Part shown: positions 1-8,528 of the stretch, piece by piece
How positions within the stretch are numbered: the stretch's first letter is position 1
How the letters are laid out: each line of letters begins with the position of its first letter
NCBI RefSeq assembly: GCF_035967765.1
Contig: NZ_JAYWIT010000013.1
Source of the DNA: Conexibacter stalactiti
Lineage (GTDB): Bacteria; Actinomycetota; Thermoleophilia; Solirubrobacterales; Solirubrobacteraceae
Direction: 5' to 3' (one strand)
DNA length: 64,000 nucleotides
Program-made: the position numbers and the translations under genes
The notes under the pieces: model-generated
Told to the model about the DNA's origin: nothing
The model's input: the letters and a program-made list of their open reading frames with translations, nothing else
The model's database searches: none

Positions 1-20
1 CCGAGGTGGAGGTCTGAGAT

Positions 21-54
21 GACGAGCGTGGCAGCCAGGGCGTGCGTGCTCGTC
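21..54 (-). terminator. possible stem-loop downstream of ispH
   Basis: The arms GACGAGC (21-27) and GCTCGTC (48-54) are perfectly complementary around a 20-nt loop, about 13 nt beyond the ispH stop. The loop is long and there is no U-run, so this may be a weak terminator or chance. Confidence 0.3.
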
Positions 55-66
55 AGCGAGGGTCGG

Positions 67-1026
67 TCAGGCGGACTGCGCCGCCATCGCCTGGCGGATC
101 GGCTTCGGCAGCATGAAGCGGACGTCCTCCTTGACGACCTCCAGCTCCTCGACCGTCTCGGTGCCGCGGGCGCGGAAGAACTCGACCAGCCGCTGCACCA
201 GCTCCTCGGGCGCGCTCGCGCCGGAGGTGATGCCGACGATGCGGCGATCGTTCAACCACGCCTCGTCGACTTGGCCCTCGTGGTCGATCAGGTAGGAGTC
301 GGTTCCCAGCTCGCGCGTCACGTCGACGAGCCGCTGCGAGTTGGAGGAGTTCTGCGAGCCGATCACGAGCACGAGGTCGCACGCTCTCGCGAGCTGCTTG
401 ACCGCGAGCTGACGGTTGGTCGTCGCGTAACAGATGTCGTCGGTGCGGGGACCGGTGATGCTGGGGAACTTCTCCCGCAGCCGCGCGATGATCGAGCGCG
501 TCTCGTCGACCGACAGCGTCGTCTGCGAGATGTAGGCGATCCGCTCGGTGTCCTCGATCTCCAGCTGGTCGACGTCGGCCTCGGTCTCGACGAGCACGAT
601 GTGGTCGGGCGCCTCGCCCATCGTGCCCTCGACCTCCTCGTGGCCGGCGTGGCCGATCAGCACGATCGTGTAGTCGTCGGCGGCGAATCTGACCGCCTCG
701 CGATGGACCTTCGTGACCAGCGGGCAGGTCGCGTCGATCGTGACGAGACCGCGTCTGGCGGAGTTCTCGTGCACGCTCGGGGCGACGCCGTGGGCGGAGA
801 AGACGACCGTCGAGCCCTCGGGGATCTCGCTCTCGTCGTCGACGAAGATCGCGCCGCGCGAGCGCAGCTGCTCGACGACGTGCTTGTTGTGCACGATCTC
901 CTTGCGGACGTACACGGGGGCGCCGTGGAAGTCGAGCGCGCGCTCGACCGTCTGGACGGCGCGGTCGACGCCGGCGCAGTAGCCGCGGGGCGACGCGAGG
1001 AGGAGCTTCTCAGGTGCGGAACGCAT
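67..1026 (-). CDS. ispH: 4-hydroxy-3-methylbut-2-enyl diphosphate reductase
   Basis: This is the last enzyme of the MEP isoprenoid pathway. It reduces HMBPP to IPP and DMAPP with a [4Fe-4S] cluster in the cytosol. The protein is 319 aa, a normal IspH/LytB length. The three cluster cysteines are visible: Cys17 in PRGYCAGV, Cys101 in DATCPLV and Cys199 in DDICYAT. SAHGVAP and the conserved SNSQRL stretch also fit the family. A GTG 12 nt upstream (1038) is in frame, but it abuts the -10 box TACACT (1039-1044). The ATG at 1026 is therefore the better start, giving a leader of about 5 nt. The gene is divergent from lepB with only 40 bp between starts. It may supply IPP to the polyprenyl synthase encoded near 39 kb. 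Confidence 0.96.
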   Translation of the reverse strand: MRSAPEKLLLASPRGYCAGVDRAVQTVERALDFHGAPVYVRKEIVHNKHVVEQLRSRGAIFVDDESEIPEGSTVVFSAHGVAPSVHENSARRGLVTIDATCPLVTKVHREAVRFAADDYTIVLIGHAGHEEVEGTMGEAPDHIVLVETEADVDQLEIEDTERIAYISQTTLSVDETRSIIARLREKFPSITGPRTDDICYATTNRQLAVKQLARACDLVLVIGSQNSSNSQRLVDVTRELGTDSYLIDHEGQVDEAWLNDRRIVGITSGASAPEELVQRLVEFFRARGTETVEELEVVKEDVRFMLPKPIRQAMAAQSA

Positions 1027-1031
1027 CAGAC

Positions 1032-1066
1032 TCGACACAGTGTAGGCGACCCTCTACGGTCTTCAC
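1032..1066 (+). promoter_or_regulatory. back-to-back lepB and ispH promoters
   Basis: For lepB, a -35 like TCGACA (1032-1037) is followed by a 17-bp spacer and a -10 TACGGT (1055-1060), only 6 nt before the GTG start. On the minus strand, TACACT (1044-1039) with a weak GTGAAG -35 lies 12 nt before the ispH ATG. The two promoters interleave, so the divergent genes probably compete for polymerase. Confidence 0.6.
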
Positions 1067-1723
1067 GTGCCGGAGATGGTCCGAAACGAATCCGGGGGGC
1101 TCTCCCCCAAGCAGGAGAAGTCCTCCACGAGCAAGCTCGTGGAGCTGGTCGGCATCGTCATCTTCGCCCTCCTGCTCGCGTTCGTGATCCAGCTCTTCCT
1201 CGTGAAGACGTACAGGATCCCGAGCGGCTCGATGGAGCCGACGCTCGACATCGGCCAGCGCGTGCTCGTCAACCGCGTCGGGATGAACTTCGGCGATCCG
1301 TCGGTCGGCGACATCGTCGTCTTCCACCCGCCGGCCGGCGCTGATGTGCAGCCCGCCCGCTGCGGCGCGCCCGACGAGGGCGGCAGCAGCGCCAGACCGT
1401 GCTCGGTCGCCACGCCGGAGGAATCCGACCAGACCTTCATCAAGCGCGTCGTCGGCGTCGGGGGCGACACGATCGCGATCCGCGACGGACGCGTGATCCG
1501 CAACGGCAGACCGACGAGAGAGCCGTTCATCAACGAGTGCGGCGACGGCTTCGGCTGCTCCTTCCCCGGCACCATCACCGTGCCCGACGGCAGCTTCTAC
1601 ATGATGGGCGACAACCGCGGCGCCTCCGACGACAGCCGCTACTGGGGGCCGGTCCCGAAGGACTGGCTGATCGGCACGACGTTCGCGACCTACTGGCCGC
1701 CGGACCGCATCGGCATCTTCTGA
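1067..1723 (+). CDS. lepB: signal peptidase I
   Basis: Type I signal peptidase cleaves signal peptides from exported preproteins at the outer face of the membrane. The 218-aa protein has one membrane anchor at residues 25-46. The catalytic Ser55 lies in PSGSMEPTL and the general-base Lys126 in FIKRVVGVGGD. The late box MGDNRGASDDSR is present. A Cys pair (residues 99 and 112) sits in an insert between the Ser and Lys boxes. The GTG start follows a -10 box by 6 nt and has no Shine-Dalgarno, so translation is probably leaderless. The last 34 bp overlap the 3' end of the convergent M28 peptidase gene. Confidence 0.95.
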   Translation: MPEMVRNESGGLSPKQEKSSTSKLVELVGIVIFALLLAFVIQLFLVKTYRIPSGSMEPTLDIGQRVLVNRVGMNFGDPSVGDIVVFHPPAGADVQPARCGAPDEGGSSARPCSVATPEESDQTFIKRVVGVGGDTIAIRDGRVIRNGRPTREPFINECGDGFGCSFPGTITVPDGSFYMMGDNRGASDDSRYWGPVPKDWLIGTTFATYWPPDRIGIF

Positions 1724-2613
1724 CGCAGCAGCTCGACGAGCGCCTCGCCGGTCGCGTCGAGGCTGCGCACGTCGATCTGGTCGAGTCTGTCGCACGCTCT
1801 GTGGAAGCAGCCGTAGTCGAAGTCGATCAGGTCGATCGCCGGCACCCCCGCTCTCGCGAACGGCGTGTGATCGTCATAGACCTCGCCGACCTCGCCGCCG
1901 GGGAAGACGCGTTCGACGCCGGCGCGCGACGCGGCAGCGCGCAGCCGCTCCCACAGCGCCTCGTCTGAACCACCCTCCCGCTTGAGCTCGAGCTCGGGCT
2001 GCCCGACGAAGTCGACCACGATCGCGGCCGCGAGGTCGTCGGCGTGCCGCGCGGCGTACGCCTTGCTGCCGCGCAGCCCGGTCGCGTAGAAGTCGGCCTC
2101 GTCGTCGGGCGACTCCTCGCCGTCGAACAGCACGAAGCGCAGCTCCGGCGCGCCGGCCGGGCGTCTGGTCGCGCGCAGCGCGCGCGCCAGCTCCAGCACG
2201 ACCGCCGTCCCGCCGGCGCCGTCGTTGGCGCCGACGAAGCCGGGCGCGCCGTCGACGACCTTCGTGTCGTAGTGGGCGCCGATCACGATCGCGGGCTTGC
2301 TGCCGGGGAGCGTGCCGACGACGTTGCGCAGGCCGCCCGGGACGGTCTCGAGGCGACCGTTCGGCAGCCTGCTCTTCAGCCATTCAGCGAGTCTGCGCGA
2401 CGCCGGCGAGCCGGCCGGCCGCGGCCCGCGCGCGACCTGCGCGGCGACGTGGTCGTAGGCGCGCTCGCCGTCGAAGCGGTCGACGCGCGCGGCCGGCGTC
2501 GAGCGCGCGCCGGCGTCGTCACCGCCCCCCTTGAGGATGATCGCCACGCCGATCCCGATCGCTCCGCAGAGGAAGACCGGAAGCAGCGCCCAAGCCAGTC
2601 CGCGCGTCGCCAT
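1690..2613 (-). CDS. membrane-anchored M28-family metallopeptidase
   Basis: The product is a putative zinc aminopeptidase of the M28 (peptidase S/Y-like) family, 307 aa. Residues about 5-27 form an N-terminal membrane anchor or uncleaved signal, so the catalytic domain should be extracytoplasmic. Candidate zinc ligands appear in family order: IGAHYDT (His, Asp), GANDGAGG (Asp), LFDGEES (Glu-Glu), and an Asp/His-rich C-terminal segment around FDYGCFHRACD. The ATG at 2613 was chosen because the signal-like segment begins there. Longer in-frame extensions lack family character. Its 3' end overlaps lepB by 34 bp on the opposite strand. The substrate is unknown. Confidence 0.85.
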   Translation of the reverse strand: MATRGLAWALLPVFLCGAIGIGVAIILKGGGDDAGARSTPAARVDRFDGERAYDHVAAQVARGPRPAGSPASRRLAEWLKSRLPNGRLETVPGGLRNVVGTLPGSKPAIVIGAHYDTKVVDGAPGFVGANDGAGGTAVVLELARALRATRRPAGAPELRFVLFDGEESPDDEADFYATGLRGSKAYAARHADDLAAAIVVDFVGQPELELKREGGSDEALWERLRAAASRAGVERVFPGGEVGEVYDDHTPFARAGVPAIDLIDFDYGCFHRACDRLDQIDVRSLDATGEALVELLRQKMPMRSGGQ

Positions 2614-2758
2614 GACCGACAGCTTGCCAGGTGCGGGGCGACGGCCCCGGCTCGCGAGATGGCGCCGCGCCGGCTGACGCCACGTTCGCGTGGAAGGAGT
2701 TCCGGCTATACGCTTGAAAATCCGGACCACTGACAAGCTGCTGGGGAGGCATTGACGC

Positions 2759-4522
2759 GTGGCGCAGGAACACCTCGATCGACTGACCGCCGTGGATGCG
2801 TCGTTCCTCCACCAGGAGGACGCGGCGTCGCACATGCACATCGGCGCCGTCACGATCTTCGAGGGCCCGCCGCCGCCGTTCGCGGACGTGCTCGACCACA
2901 TCCGCGGCCGGCTCCAGTTCGTCCCCCGGTACCGCCAGAAGCTCGCGTACCCGCCGCTCGACTCCGGGCGGCCGCTGTGGGTCGACGACCCGACCTTCAA
3001 CCTCGAGTACCACGTCCGCCACAGCGCGCTGCCGCACCCCGGCAGCGAGCAGCAGCTCTACCGGCTGGCGGCGCGGATCGGCTCGCAGCAGCTCGACCGC
3101 TCCAAGCCGCTGTGGGAGTGCTGGTTCGTCGAGGGCCTGGAGGGCAACCGCTTCGCGCTGATCTTCAAGACCCATCACGCGCTCGTCGACGGCGTCTCCG
3201 GCGTCGACCTGGCGACGGTCCTGTTCGACCTCCAGCCGGTCCCGCCGAGACTCGACGCCGAAGCCGACCCGTGGGCGCCGCGACCTGAGCCGACCAGCGC
3301 CGAGCTGGTCGCCGCCGGCGTCGCCGGACTCGCGAAGACGGCCTTCGACATAGCCTCCAAGGCGGTCGGCGCCGCGACCAACCCGAGCGGTGCCGTCGAC
3401 GCGCTGCGCGAGGCCGCCGAGGGGATCGGCGAGATCGTCTGGGCCGGGCTCAACCCGGCACCGGAGACGCCGCTCAACGTCCCGATCGGCCCGCACCGCC
3501 GCTACGCGATCGTGCGCAACCAGCTGGAGGACTTCCGTTACGTCAAGGGCGTCTTCGGCGGCACCGTCAACGACGTCGTGCTGGCCTTGATCTCCGGCGC
3601 GCTCGGCAGATGGCTGCGCTCGCGTGGGATGCGCACCGAGGGGCTGGAGCTGCGCGCGCTGGTGCCGGTCTCGATCCGCGCCGAAGGGCAGAGAAACCAG
3701 CTCGGCAACCAGATCGTGCTGATGCGCGGGCCGCTGCCCGTCTACATCAAGGATCCGGTCGCGCGGCTGCGCTTCGTCAAGGAGGCGATGGACGGGCTGA
3801 AGGAGTCCAAGCAGGCGGTCGGCGCGAAGGTGCTCGCGGACGTGCAGCAGCTGGCGCCGCCGACGGTGCTGGCGCAGGCGTCGCGGATCCAGTTCTCGAC
3901 CCGCCTCTTCAACCTGCTGACGACCAACGTGCCGGGGCCGCAGTTCCCGCTCTACGTGCTCGGCCGCGAGCTGCAGGACCTGTTCCCCGTCGCCTTTCTG
4001 CCGAAGAACCACAGCCTCGCGATCGCGATCATGTCGTACAACGGCAGAGTCAACTTCGGCCTGCTCGGCGACTACGACGCGCTGCCCGACATCGACGTGC
4101 TCGCCGACGGCATAGCCGACGGACTGGCCGAGTTGAAGCGCGCCGCCAGAGCGAAGGAGGCGCGCGCGGCCGGTGCGCGCGCCGCCGTCGGCGCCGCGAC
4201 GAGAGCGCCGCCGGCGCCGGCGAGAGCGAGAGGCGGCTCCGCGCCCACGCCTGCTCCCGCGGCCGGCCTGCCGGCGAGAGCGACGGCCAGACGCAGACGA
4301 CCGGCGAGCCGCGCGCCGCGCAGAGTCGCGGCCGCGACGCCGGTCACCGCCACCGCGACGCCGGCCTCAGCGGTGCCGGTCGCCGGCCGCCGCGACGGCG
4401 ACGAGCCGCAGCTGCTGCCGCGCGGTCCGGTCTCGCGCGCCGACGGTCCCGGCGCCGCGATGCGCGCCCGCCGCCGCCCGTCGCGCAACGGGAACGGCAA
4501 CGGCAACGGTCACGCCAGATGA
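2759..4522 (+). CDS. wax ester synthase / diacylglycerol acyltransferase (WS/DGAT)
   Basis: WS/DGAT enzymes esterify acyl-CoA with diacylglycerol or fatty alcohol to make storage lipid. The active-site motif HHALVDG is at residues 139-145, matching the HHxxxDG signature. The C-terminal WS/DGAT domain runs to about residue 460 (VPGPQFPLY, then IMSYNGRVNFGLLGD). The remaining 120 or so residues are an Ala/Arg/Pro-rich low-complexity tail ending in alternating Asn-Gly, which is unusual for the family (normally about 450-500 aa). The GTG start has a strong GGGGAGG Shine-Dalgarno at 2743-2749, and TATACG (2707-2712) is a possible -10. The gene is monocistronic and convergent with the subtilisin gene. 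Confidence 0.92.
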   Translation: MAQEHLDRLTAVDASFLHQEDAASHMHIGAVTIFEGPPPPFADVLDHIRGRLQFVPRYRQKLAYPPLDSGRPLWVDDPTFNLEYHVRHSALPHPGSEQQLYRLAARIGSQQLDRSKPLWECWFVEGLEGNRFALIFKTHHALVDGVSGVDLATVLFDLQPVPPRLDAEADPWAPRPEPTSAELVAAGVAGLAKTAFDIASKAVGAATNPSGAVDALREAAEGIGEIVWAGLNPAPETPLNVPIGPHRRYAIVRNQLEDFRYVKGVFGGTVNDVVLALISGALGRWLRSRGMRTEGLELRALVPVSIRAEGQRNQLGNQIVLMRGPLPVYIKDPVARLRFVKEAMDGLKESKQAVGAKVLADVQQLAPPTVLAQASRIQFSTRLFNLLTTNVPGPQFPLYVLGRELQDLFPVAFLPKNHSLAIAIMSYNGRVNFGLLGDYDALPDIDVLADGIADGLAELKRAARAKEARAAGARAAVGAATRAPPAPARARGGSAPTPAPAAGLPARATARRRRPASRAPRRVAAATPVTATATPASAVPVAGRRDGDEPQLLPRGPVSRADGPGAAMRARRRPSRNGNGNGNGHAR

Positions 4523-4570
4523 GCTGACGCCGCGCGGGACGGCCTCCGGGCGGAGTCTCGTGCGGCGCTG

Positions 4571-6262
4571 TTACTTCCGCGCCCGCACGACGTCGTCGAA
4601 GCGGCGCGGGCGCGGCTCGCGGTTGCCGGCGCGGTCGAATGCGCGCGAGAGCACGCCGTAGCGTTCCCCTGCCCGCCCTTCGAAGGTGCGTGCGCGGCCG
4701 CTCGGCGGCACGCGCTCGCGCACCACGACGCGCCTGTCACGCAGTCGCACGACGACCAGCTCGACCGCGCGGGCGCCCGACGCGCGCACCTGCGGCGGGG
4801 CGGTGTCCTCGACGCTCCAGCGCAGCTCGACGCGACCGCCGGCGAGCGCCGTCGCGCTGGCGCGCGAGTCCGGCGGTCGAGCGTCGGTCTCGCGCGCGGT
4901 CGTGAGCGCGCGCTCGGCGTCGAGGACCCCCCAGCCGAGCTCTCTGTTCCAGCCGCGCCCGGGGCCGCGCTCGGCGGTGCGCTTGAGCAGCCGCACGACC
5001 GCTCTGCCGCTGAGGTCGGGGTTGAGCGCCCGCACCAGCGCCGCCGTCGCGGCGACCTGCGGCGCCGCCATCGAGGTCCCGGCGAGGTAGCCGTAACGGC
5101 TGTCGCCGGCGATCGACGTGCGGCAGTTGCACGGCCGCGCCGCGCGCTCGAAGCGGGTCGGCGCGAGCGGGAAGGCGCCGACGATCCCCGGCGGCGCCGA
5201 GCCCGGACCACCGGTCGTGCCGTAGGCGGCGAGCGAGATCTGCGAGCCGTAGCCGGCGAACGGCGCGCGCTCCCCGTCGTAGGTCGCGGCCGTCACGCTG
5301 AGACCGATCCCGGCCTCGATGTCGGGCCCGCTGCCGGTCGGCTGCAGCACGTTGGAGGGATCGCCCTGCTCTCTGACGGGCTCGTCGGCGGCGGCCGCGA
5401 CGAGCACGACGTCGCGCTCCGCCGCGTACTGCAGGGCGCGCCGGATCGCGACGCTTGCCGGGCGGCTGCCGTCATCGCCGAAGCTCATGTTGATCGCGTG
5501 CACGCCGCGGTCGGTCGCATCGACGATCGCGGCGGCGATCGAGCCGTCGGTGAGGTCGGTCTTCTCGATCACGAGTCTGCAGTCGTGGCCGGCGCCGGCG
5601 ATCCCGATCCCGTTGCCGGTCGCCGCGCATGCGAGCGAGGCGACGTGCGTTCCGTGGCCGTCGTCGTCGGTCCCGGCCGGGCCGTAGGAGATCGTCGTCT
5701 GCTGGTCGACGAGGTGCGCGATCTTGGGCGCGAGGTCGGGATGGGACGCGTCGACGCCGGTGTCGATCACGCCGACGAGCGCCTGCTCGCCGCGCGTCAC
5801 GTCCCAGGCGCCCGGAAAGCCCGCCTGCAGCAGCGGCCAGGCCAGCGGCGTCTCCGCCGGCAGCGGCGACGCGGGCGTGCCGGCAACCGGGTCGGGCAGC
5901 GCGAGCGCCGGATCGTTCGGGAGCTCGCGCAGGCGCATGCGGCGCTCGGGCTGGGCGGCGGCGACGCCCGGCGCGGCGGAGAGGCGGCGCGCCGCCTGCG
6001 CGACCGTCTCGCCCCGTCGTGGACGGACGGTGACGAGGCCGATCTGCGGAACGGCGGGGCCGCTGCGGCGGGCGCCGGCAGCGGCGACAGCGGCGCGCGC
6101 GGCGCCGTCGTCGGACGGCCGGTCGGCAAGCACGAGCAGCCGGCCGGTGGCGGGCCGCTGTGCGGGTGCGTCTGTCGCGTGAGCGGTCGGCGCGGCGAGC
6201 GCGCCGGCGAGGAGGATCAGTCCAGCGAGCGGCGGGCTAGAAGCCCAGCGCGAACTTCGCAT
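4571..6262 (-). CDS. secreted subtilisin-like serine protease (S8) with I9-like propeptide
   Basis: The product is an exported subtilase of 563 aa. It has an Arg-containing n-region, a hydrophobic core and a likely AHA cleavage site near residue 29. An inhibitor-I9-like prodomain (about 40-110) precedes the catalytic domain. The triad is visible: Asp in VGVIDTGVD (about 166), His in GHGTHVAS (about 206) and Ser in GTSMAAPQVA (about 396). About 110 residues after the catalytic domain look like a beta-sandwich. The ATG at 6262 overlaps the last 26 bp of the SufT-like gene, so the two are probably co-transcribed, although the functions look unrelated. The substrate is unknown. Confidence 0.92.
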   Translation of the reverse strand: MRSSRWASSPPLAGLILLAGALAAPTAHATDAPAQRPATGRLLVLADRPSDDGAARAAVAAAGARRSGPAVPQIGLVTVRPRRGETVAQAARRLSAAPGVAAAQPERRMRLRELPNDPALALPDPVAGTPASPLPAETPLAWPLLQAGFPGAWDVTRGEQALVGVIDTGVDASHPDLAPKIAHLVDQQTTISYGPAGTDDDGHGTHVASLACAATGNGIGIAGAGHDCRLVIEKTDLTDGSIAAAIVDATDRGVHAINMSFGDDGSRPASVAIRRALQYAAERDVVLVAAAADEPVREQGDPSNVLQPTGSGPDIEAGIGLSVTAATYDGERAPFAGYGSQISLAAYGTTGGPGSAPPGIVGAFPLAPTRFERAARPCNCRTSIAGDSRYGYLAGTSMAAPQVAATAALVRALNPDLSGRAVVRLLKRTAERGPGRGWNRELGWGVLDAERALTTARETDARPPDSRASATALAGGRVELRWSVEDTAPPQVRASGARAVELVVVRLRDRRVVVRERVPPSGRARTFEGRAGERYGVLSRAFDRAGNREPRPRRFDDVVRARK

Positions 6263-6536
6263 CCTCGGACATCTTGTCCGGCGACCACGGCGGGGTGAAG
6301 ACCATCTTCGGGTTGACCTCGTCGACGTCGTCGAGCTCGCCGACGAACTCGACCATCTGCTCGCTCACCTGCGGGCCGATCGGGCACGCGGGGGTCGTGA
6401 GCGTGAAGGTGATGTTGACCGTCGTCCCGTCGATCTCGACGTCGTAGACGAGGCCGAGCTCGACGAAGTCGAGACCCAGCTCCGGGTCGATCACGTTGGA
6501 CAGCGCGTCGTTGACTTCTTCGATCGTGGTGGACAC
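6237..6536 (-). CDS. MIP18 / SufT-like Fe-S assembly protein (DUF59)
   Basis: This small cytosolic protein belongs to the MIP18 (DUF59) family, whose members take part in Fe-S cluster maturation. Family hallmarks are NVIDPELGLDFVELGLVYDV near the start, the conserved Cys in TTPACPIG, and the C-terminal PPWSPDKMSEDAK. I chose GTG at 6536 (99 aa, the usual size). It lies exactly 7 nt after the -10 box TACACT (6549-6544), which indicates a leaderless transcript. An in-frame ATG upstream would add about 14 residues but would place the -10 inside the gene. No suf operon is nearby, and the gene overlaps the subtilisin gene downstream. Confidence 0.88.
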   Translation of the reverse strand: MSTTIEEVNDALSNVIDPELGLDFVELGLVYDVEIDGTTVNITFTLTTPACPIGPQVSEQMVEFVGELDDVDEVNPKMVFTPPWSPDKMSEDAKFALGF

Positions 6537-6543
6537 GACCGTC

Positions 6544-6549
6544 AGTGTA
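6544..6549 (-). promoter_or_regulatory. -10 box of a leaderless promoter (SufT-like gene)
   Basis: The TACACT hexamer is followed by 7 nt and then the GTG start at 6536. A transcription start 7-8 nt downstream of the -10 would coincide with the start codon. No convincing -35 is seen. Confidence 0.5.
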
Positions 6550-6611
6550 GACCACCCTTCCCGCGCCTCTGAGACCATCGGCGGGGAGCTCGCGCGGGTT
6601 GTCGACCGAAC

Positions 6612-7055
6612 GTGAGAGTCCACTTATGTAGTTGCGCAGACCGTGAAGGTTTCGTTAGGTTCGCGCGCATCGTCGACTACGGAGAACACCCGCCCACGCT
6701 GCGCTGCTCCGGAGACGAGGACCGCGCGACGCAGGCGCGCCGCCGCCCCGCGCTGGCGCGCGCGATCAAGGCCCCGGCCGACGTCGCGATCGACCTCACC
6801 GACCTGACGTGGGCCGACGCCTCGCTGATGCTCGACTTCGTGATGCTCGCCCGTCGCCTGCGGGCGCAGGGCCGCACCGTCGCGCTGCGCAACGCGCAGC
6901 CGCAGATCATCGCGCTGATCGAGCTGGTCGGCCTCGACCGGCTCCAGGGCGTCAGCGTCGAGCGCGCGACCGCGGCGTTGCCGGGCACGGCGGGCATGCC
7001 GGGCACGACCGGCGTCGCCGCGAACGCGGCGCGCCTGCGCGTCGCGCACGCCTGA
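6612..7055 (+). CDS. STAS-domain-like protein
   Basis: The 147-aa protein has a core that resembles a STAS fold (anti-sigma-factor antagonist or MlaB type). It contains an alternating beta/alpha pattern with VAIDLTDLTWADASLMLDFV, then LARRLRAQGRTVALRN and a C-terminal helix near IIALIELVGLDRLQ. The phosphorylatable Ser/Thr of classical antagonists would fall at the ADAS segment. The last 25 or so residues are an Ala/Gly/Thr linker. The start is uncertain: GTG at 6612 is the only early in-frame start, and it lies inside the upstream region of the divergent SufT-like gene. No partner anti-sigma factor is adjacent. A STAS-only regulator is likely, but its target cannot be read from here. Confidence 0.65.
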   Translation: MRVHLCSCADREGFVRFARIVDYGEHPPTLRCSGDEDRATQARRRPALARAIKAPADVAIDLTDLTWADASLMLDFVMLARRLRAQGRTVALRNAQPQIIALIELVGLDRLQGVSVERATAALPGTAGMPGTTGVAANAARLRVAHA

Positions 7056-7170
7056 CGCGCAGCGCGGCCTGACGCCGCCATCTCCGACGCGCCCCCGAGG
7101 CGCTATCCCGCCGCCGGTACGGCCAGCCCCCTGTCTGTCCCGGCCGTACACGGGTAGCCTGTCGAGCACG

Positions 7171-7650
7171 ATGTTCATCCTGCTCCTGCTGTTGCTGATC
7201 CTGGTGCCGATCGCGGAGCTGTACGTGATCATCCAGGTCGGCCAGGCGATCGGCGCGCTGCCGACCATCGCCCTCCTGATCTTCTCGTCGATCCTCGGCA
7301 CGATCCTGCTGAAGTCGCAGGGCCGCCTCGCCTGGCGCCGCTTCCGCGCCGCCGTCGCCGCCGGCCGCCCGCCGACGCGCGAGGTCGTCGACGGCGCGCT
7401 CGTGATCTTCGGCGGCTCGCTGCTGATCGTGCCCGGCTTCATCAGCGACGTCTTCGGCCTCTTTCTGCTGCTGCCGCCGACGCGTGTCGCGGTGCGAAAG
7501 CTGCTGCTCAGCGGCGCCCGCGGACGGATGCTGATGGCAGCCGCGAGCTTCGGCGGAGCAGCGCGCGCCCGCGCACGGCAGGATTACGACGTGGACTCCA
7601 CCGCACACGACGTCGACCGCCCTGGCCCCGGGCCGCTGCCGCGCGCATGA
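7171..7650 (+). CDS. fxsA: FxsA-family membrane protein
   Basis: FxsA proteins are small integral membrane proteins, named for the E. coli protein that relieves exclusion of phage T7 by F. The 159-aa product has the typical short N-terminus running straight into a membrane helix (residues 1-20). A second helix is at about 28-47 and a third near 75-98 (IFGGSLLIVPGFISDVFGLFLLLPP). The GxxLxxPGxxxDxxG signature is present. The -10 box TAGCCT (7155-7160) is 10 nt before the ATG. The stop overlaps the next start by 4 bp (ATGA), so this begins a three-gene operon. The role here is unknown. Confidence 0.88.
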   Translation: MFILLLLLLILVPIAELYVIIQVGQAIGALPTIALLIFSSILGTILLKSQGRLAWRRFRAAVAAGRPPTREVVDGALVIFGGSLLIVPGFISDVFGLFLLLPPTRVAVRKLLLSGARGRMLMAAASFGGAARARARQDYDVDSTAHDVDRPGPGPLPRA

Positions 7651-8528
7651 TCGGCCCCCAGCACGAGTCGCCCCGCCCCGCCGAGGGCGAGGGTTTCGGC
7701 GACGCCGTCACCTACGCCTTCGGCGATCCCGCGTCCAGCCTCTACGGCAGCGTCCGGCTCGGCCTCATTCCCGGCACGCCGCCGCGCGCCACCAGCATCA
7801 CGCTGCTGTTCCACGCCGGCGAGGTCGTCGAGGTCTCCTCCTCCGGCGCGGTCGAGGCGGCCGCGCTTGACTGGACGCGCGTCGAGGCCGGTGACGCCAG
7901 CGCCGAGATCGTTGAGCCGCTGCGCGCCTGGACCGTCGCCCACGACGGCGACGGCGGCAGCTTCGAGCTGCGCTTCGACGCGCTCGGCCCGCCGGCCGAG
8001 ATCGGCGCCGGCGAGATCTCCGAGGGCGCGGCCGCGATCAACGGCTACGAGCAGCTCTGCCGCGTGCGCGGCACCGTCAACGTCGGCGGGCGCCCGTTCA
8101 AGCTCGACTGCCTGGGCCAGCGCGGCCACCAGTGGGGTGCGCCCGACTGGCAGCAGATCGAGCTGTCGCGCACGCTCGGCGTCTGGCTCGACGACGAGCG
8201 CGGGGTCGCGCTCGCCGCCGTCCGCCCGCGTGGTGCCGACGGCCACGAGGATGAGGTCGTCAGCGCCTTCGTGCTCGACGCCGAGCCGGCCGCGATCGAC
8301 GACCCCCGCCTCTCGACGACGCTCGACGGCAGCGGCCGTCAGCTGCGCGCCGGGCTGGAGCTGTGGGTCGACGAGGAGGGTGAGCAGGGGCCGTTGCGGG
8401 GCGCCGGCGAGGCCGTCTGCGGAACGACGTTCGATCTCGGCGAGCTGCGGCTGGACTGCGCCTTCTTCACGTGGCGGATGGAAGGCAGCCGCGGCGTCGG
8501 CCGCTACGACGTGCTGCGTCGCAGATGA
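7647..8528 (+). CDS. lipocalin-like protein (hydroxyneurosporene synthase/CrtC-like fold)
   Basis: This 293-aa protein is rich in beta strands. It carries a GQRGHQWGAPDW stretch resembling the GxRxHSWGxRDW motif of lipocalin-like CrtC/tocopherol-cyclase-related proteins. I assign it to that broad fold by motif, not by a full match. There is no signal peptide. It overlaps fxsA upstream and the HAD gene downstream, each by the 4-bp ATGA, so the three products are made from one message. The substrate is unknown; a hydrophobic ligand is the natural guess for the fold. Confidence 0.6.
   Translation: MIGPQHESPRPAEGEGFGDAVTYAFGDPASSLYGSVRLGLIPGTPPRATSITLLFHAGEVVEVSSSGAVEAAALDWTRVEAGDASAEIVEPLRAWTVAHDGDGGSFELRFDALGPPAEIGAGEISEGAAAINGYEQLCRVRGTVNVGGRPFKLDCLGQRGHQWGAPDWQQIELSRTLGVWLDDERGVALAAVRPRGADGHEDEVVSAFVLDAEPAAIDDPRLSTTLDGSGRQLRAGLELWVDEEGEQGPLRGAGEAVCGTTFDLGELRLDCAFFTWRMEGSRGVGRYDVLRRR

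Noticed and set aside
1..17. A plus-strand frame reading ...GAG GTG GAG GTC TGA could be the end of a gene entering from the left.
   Set aside because: Only four codons are visible, so it cannot be told from chance.
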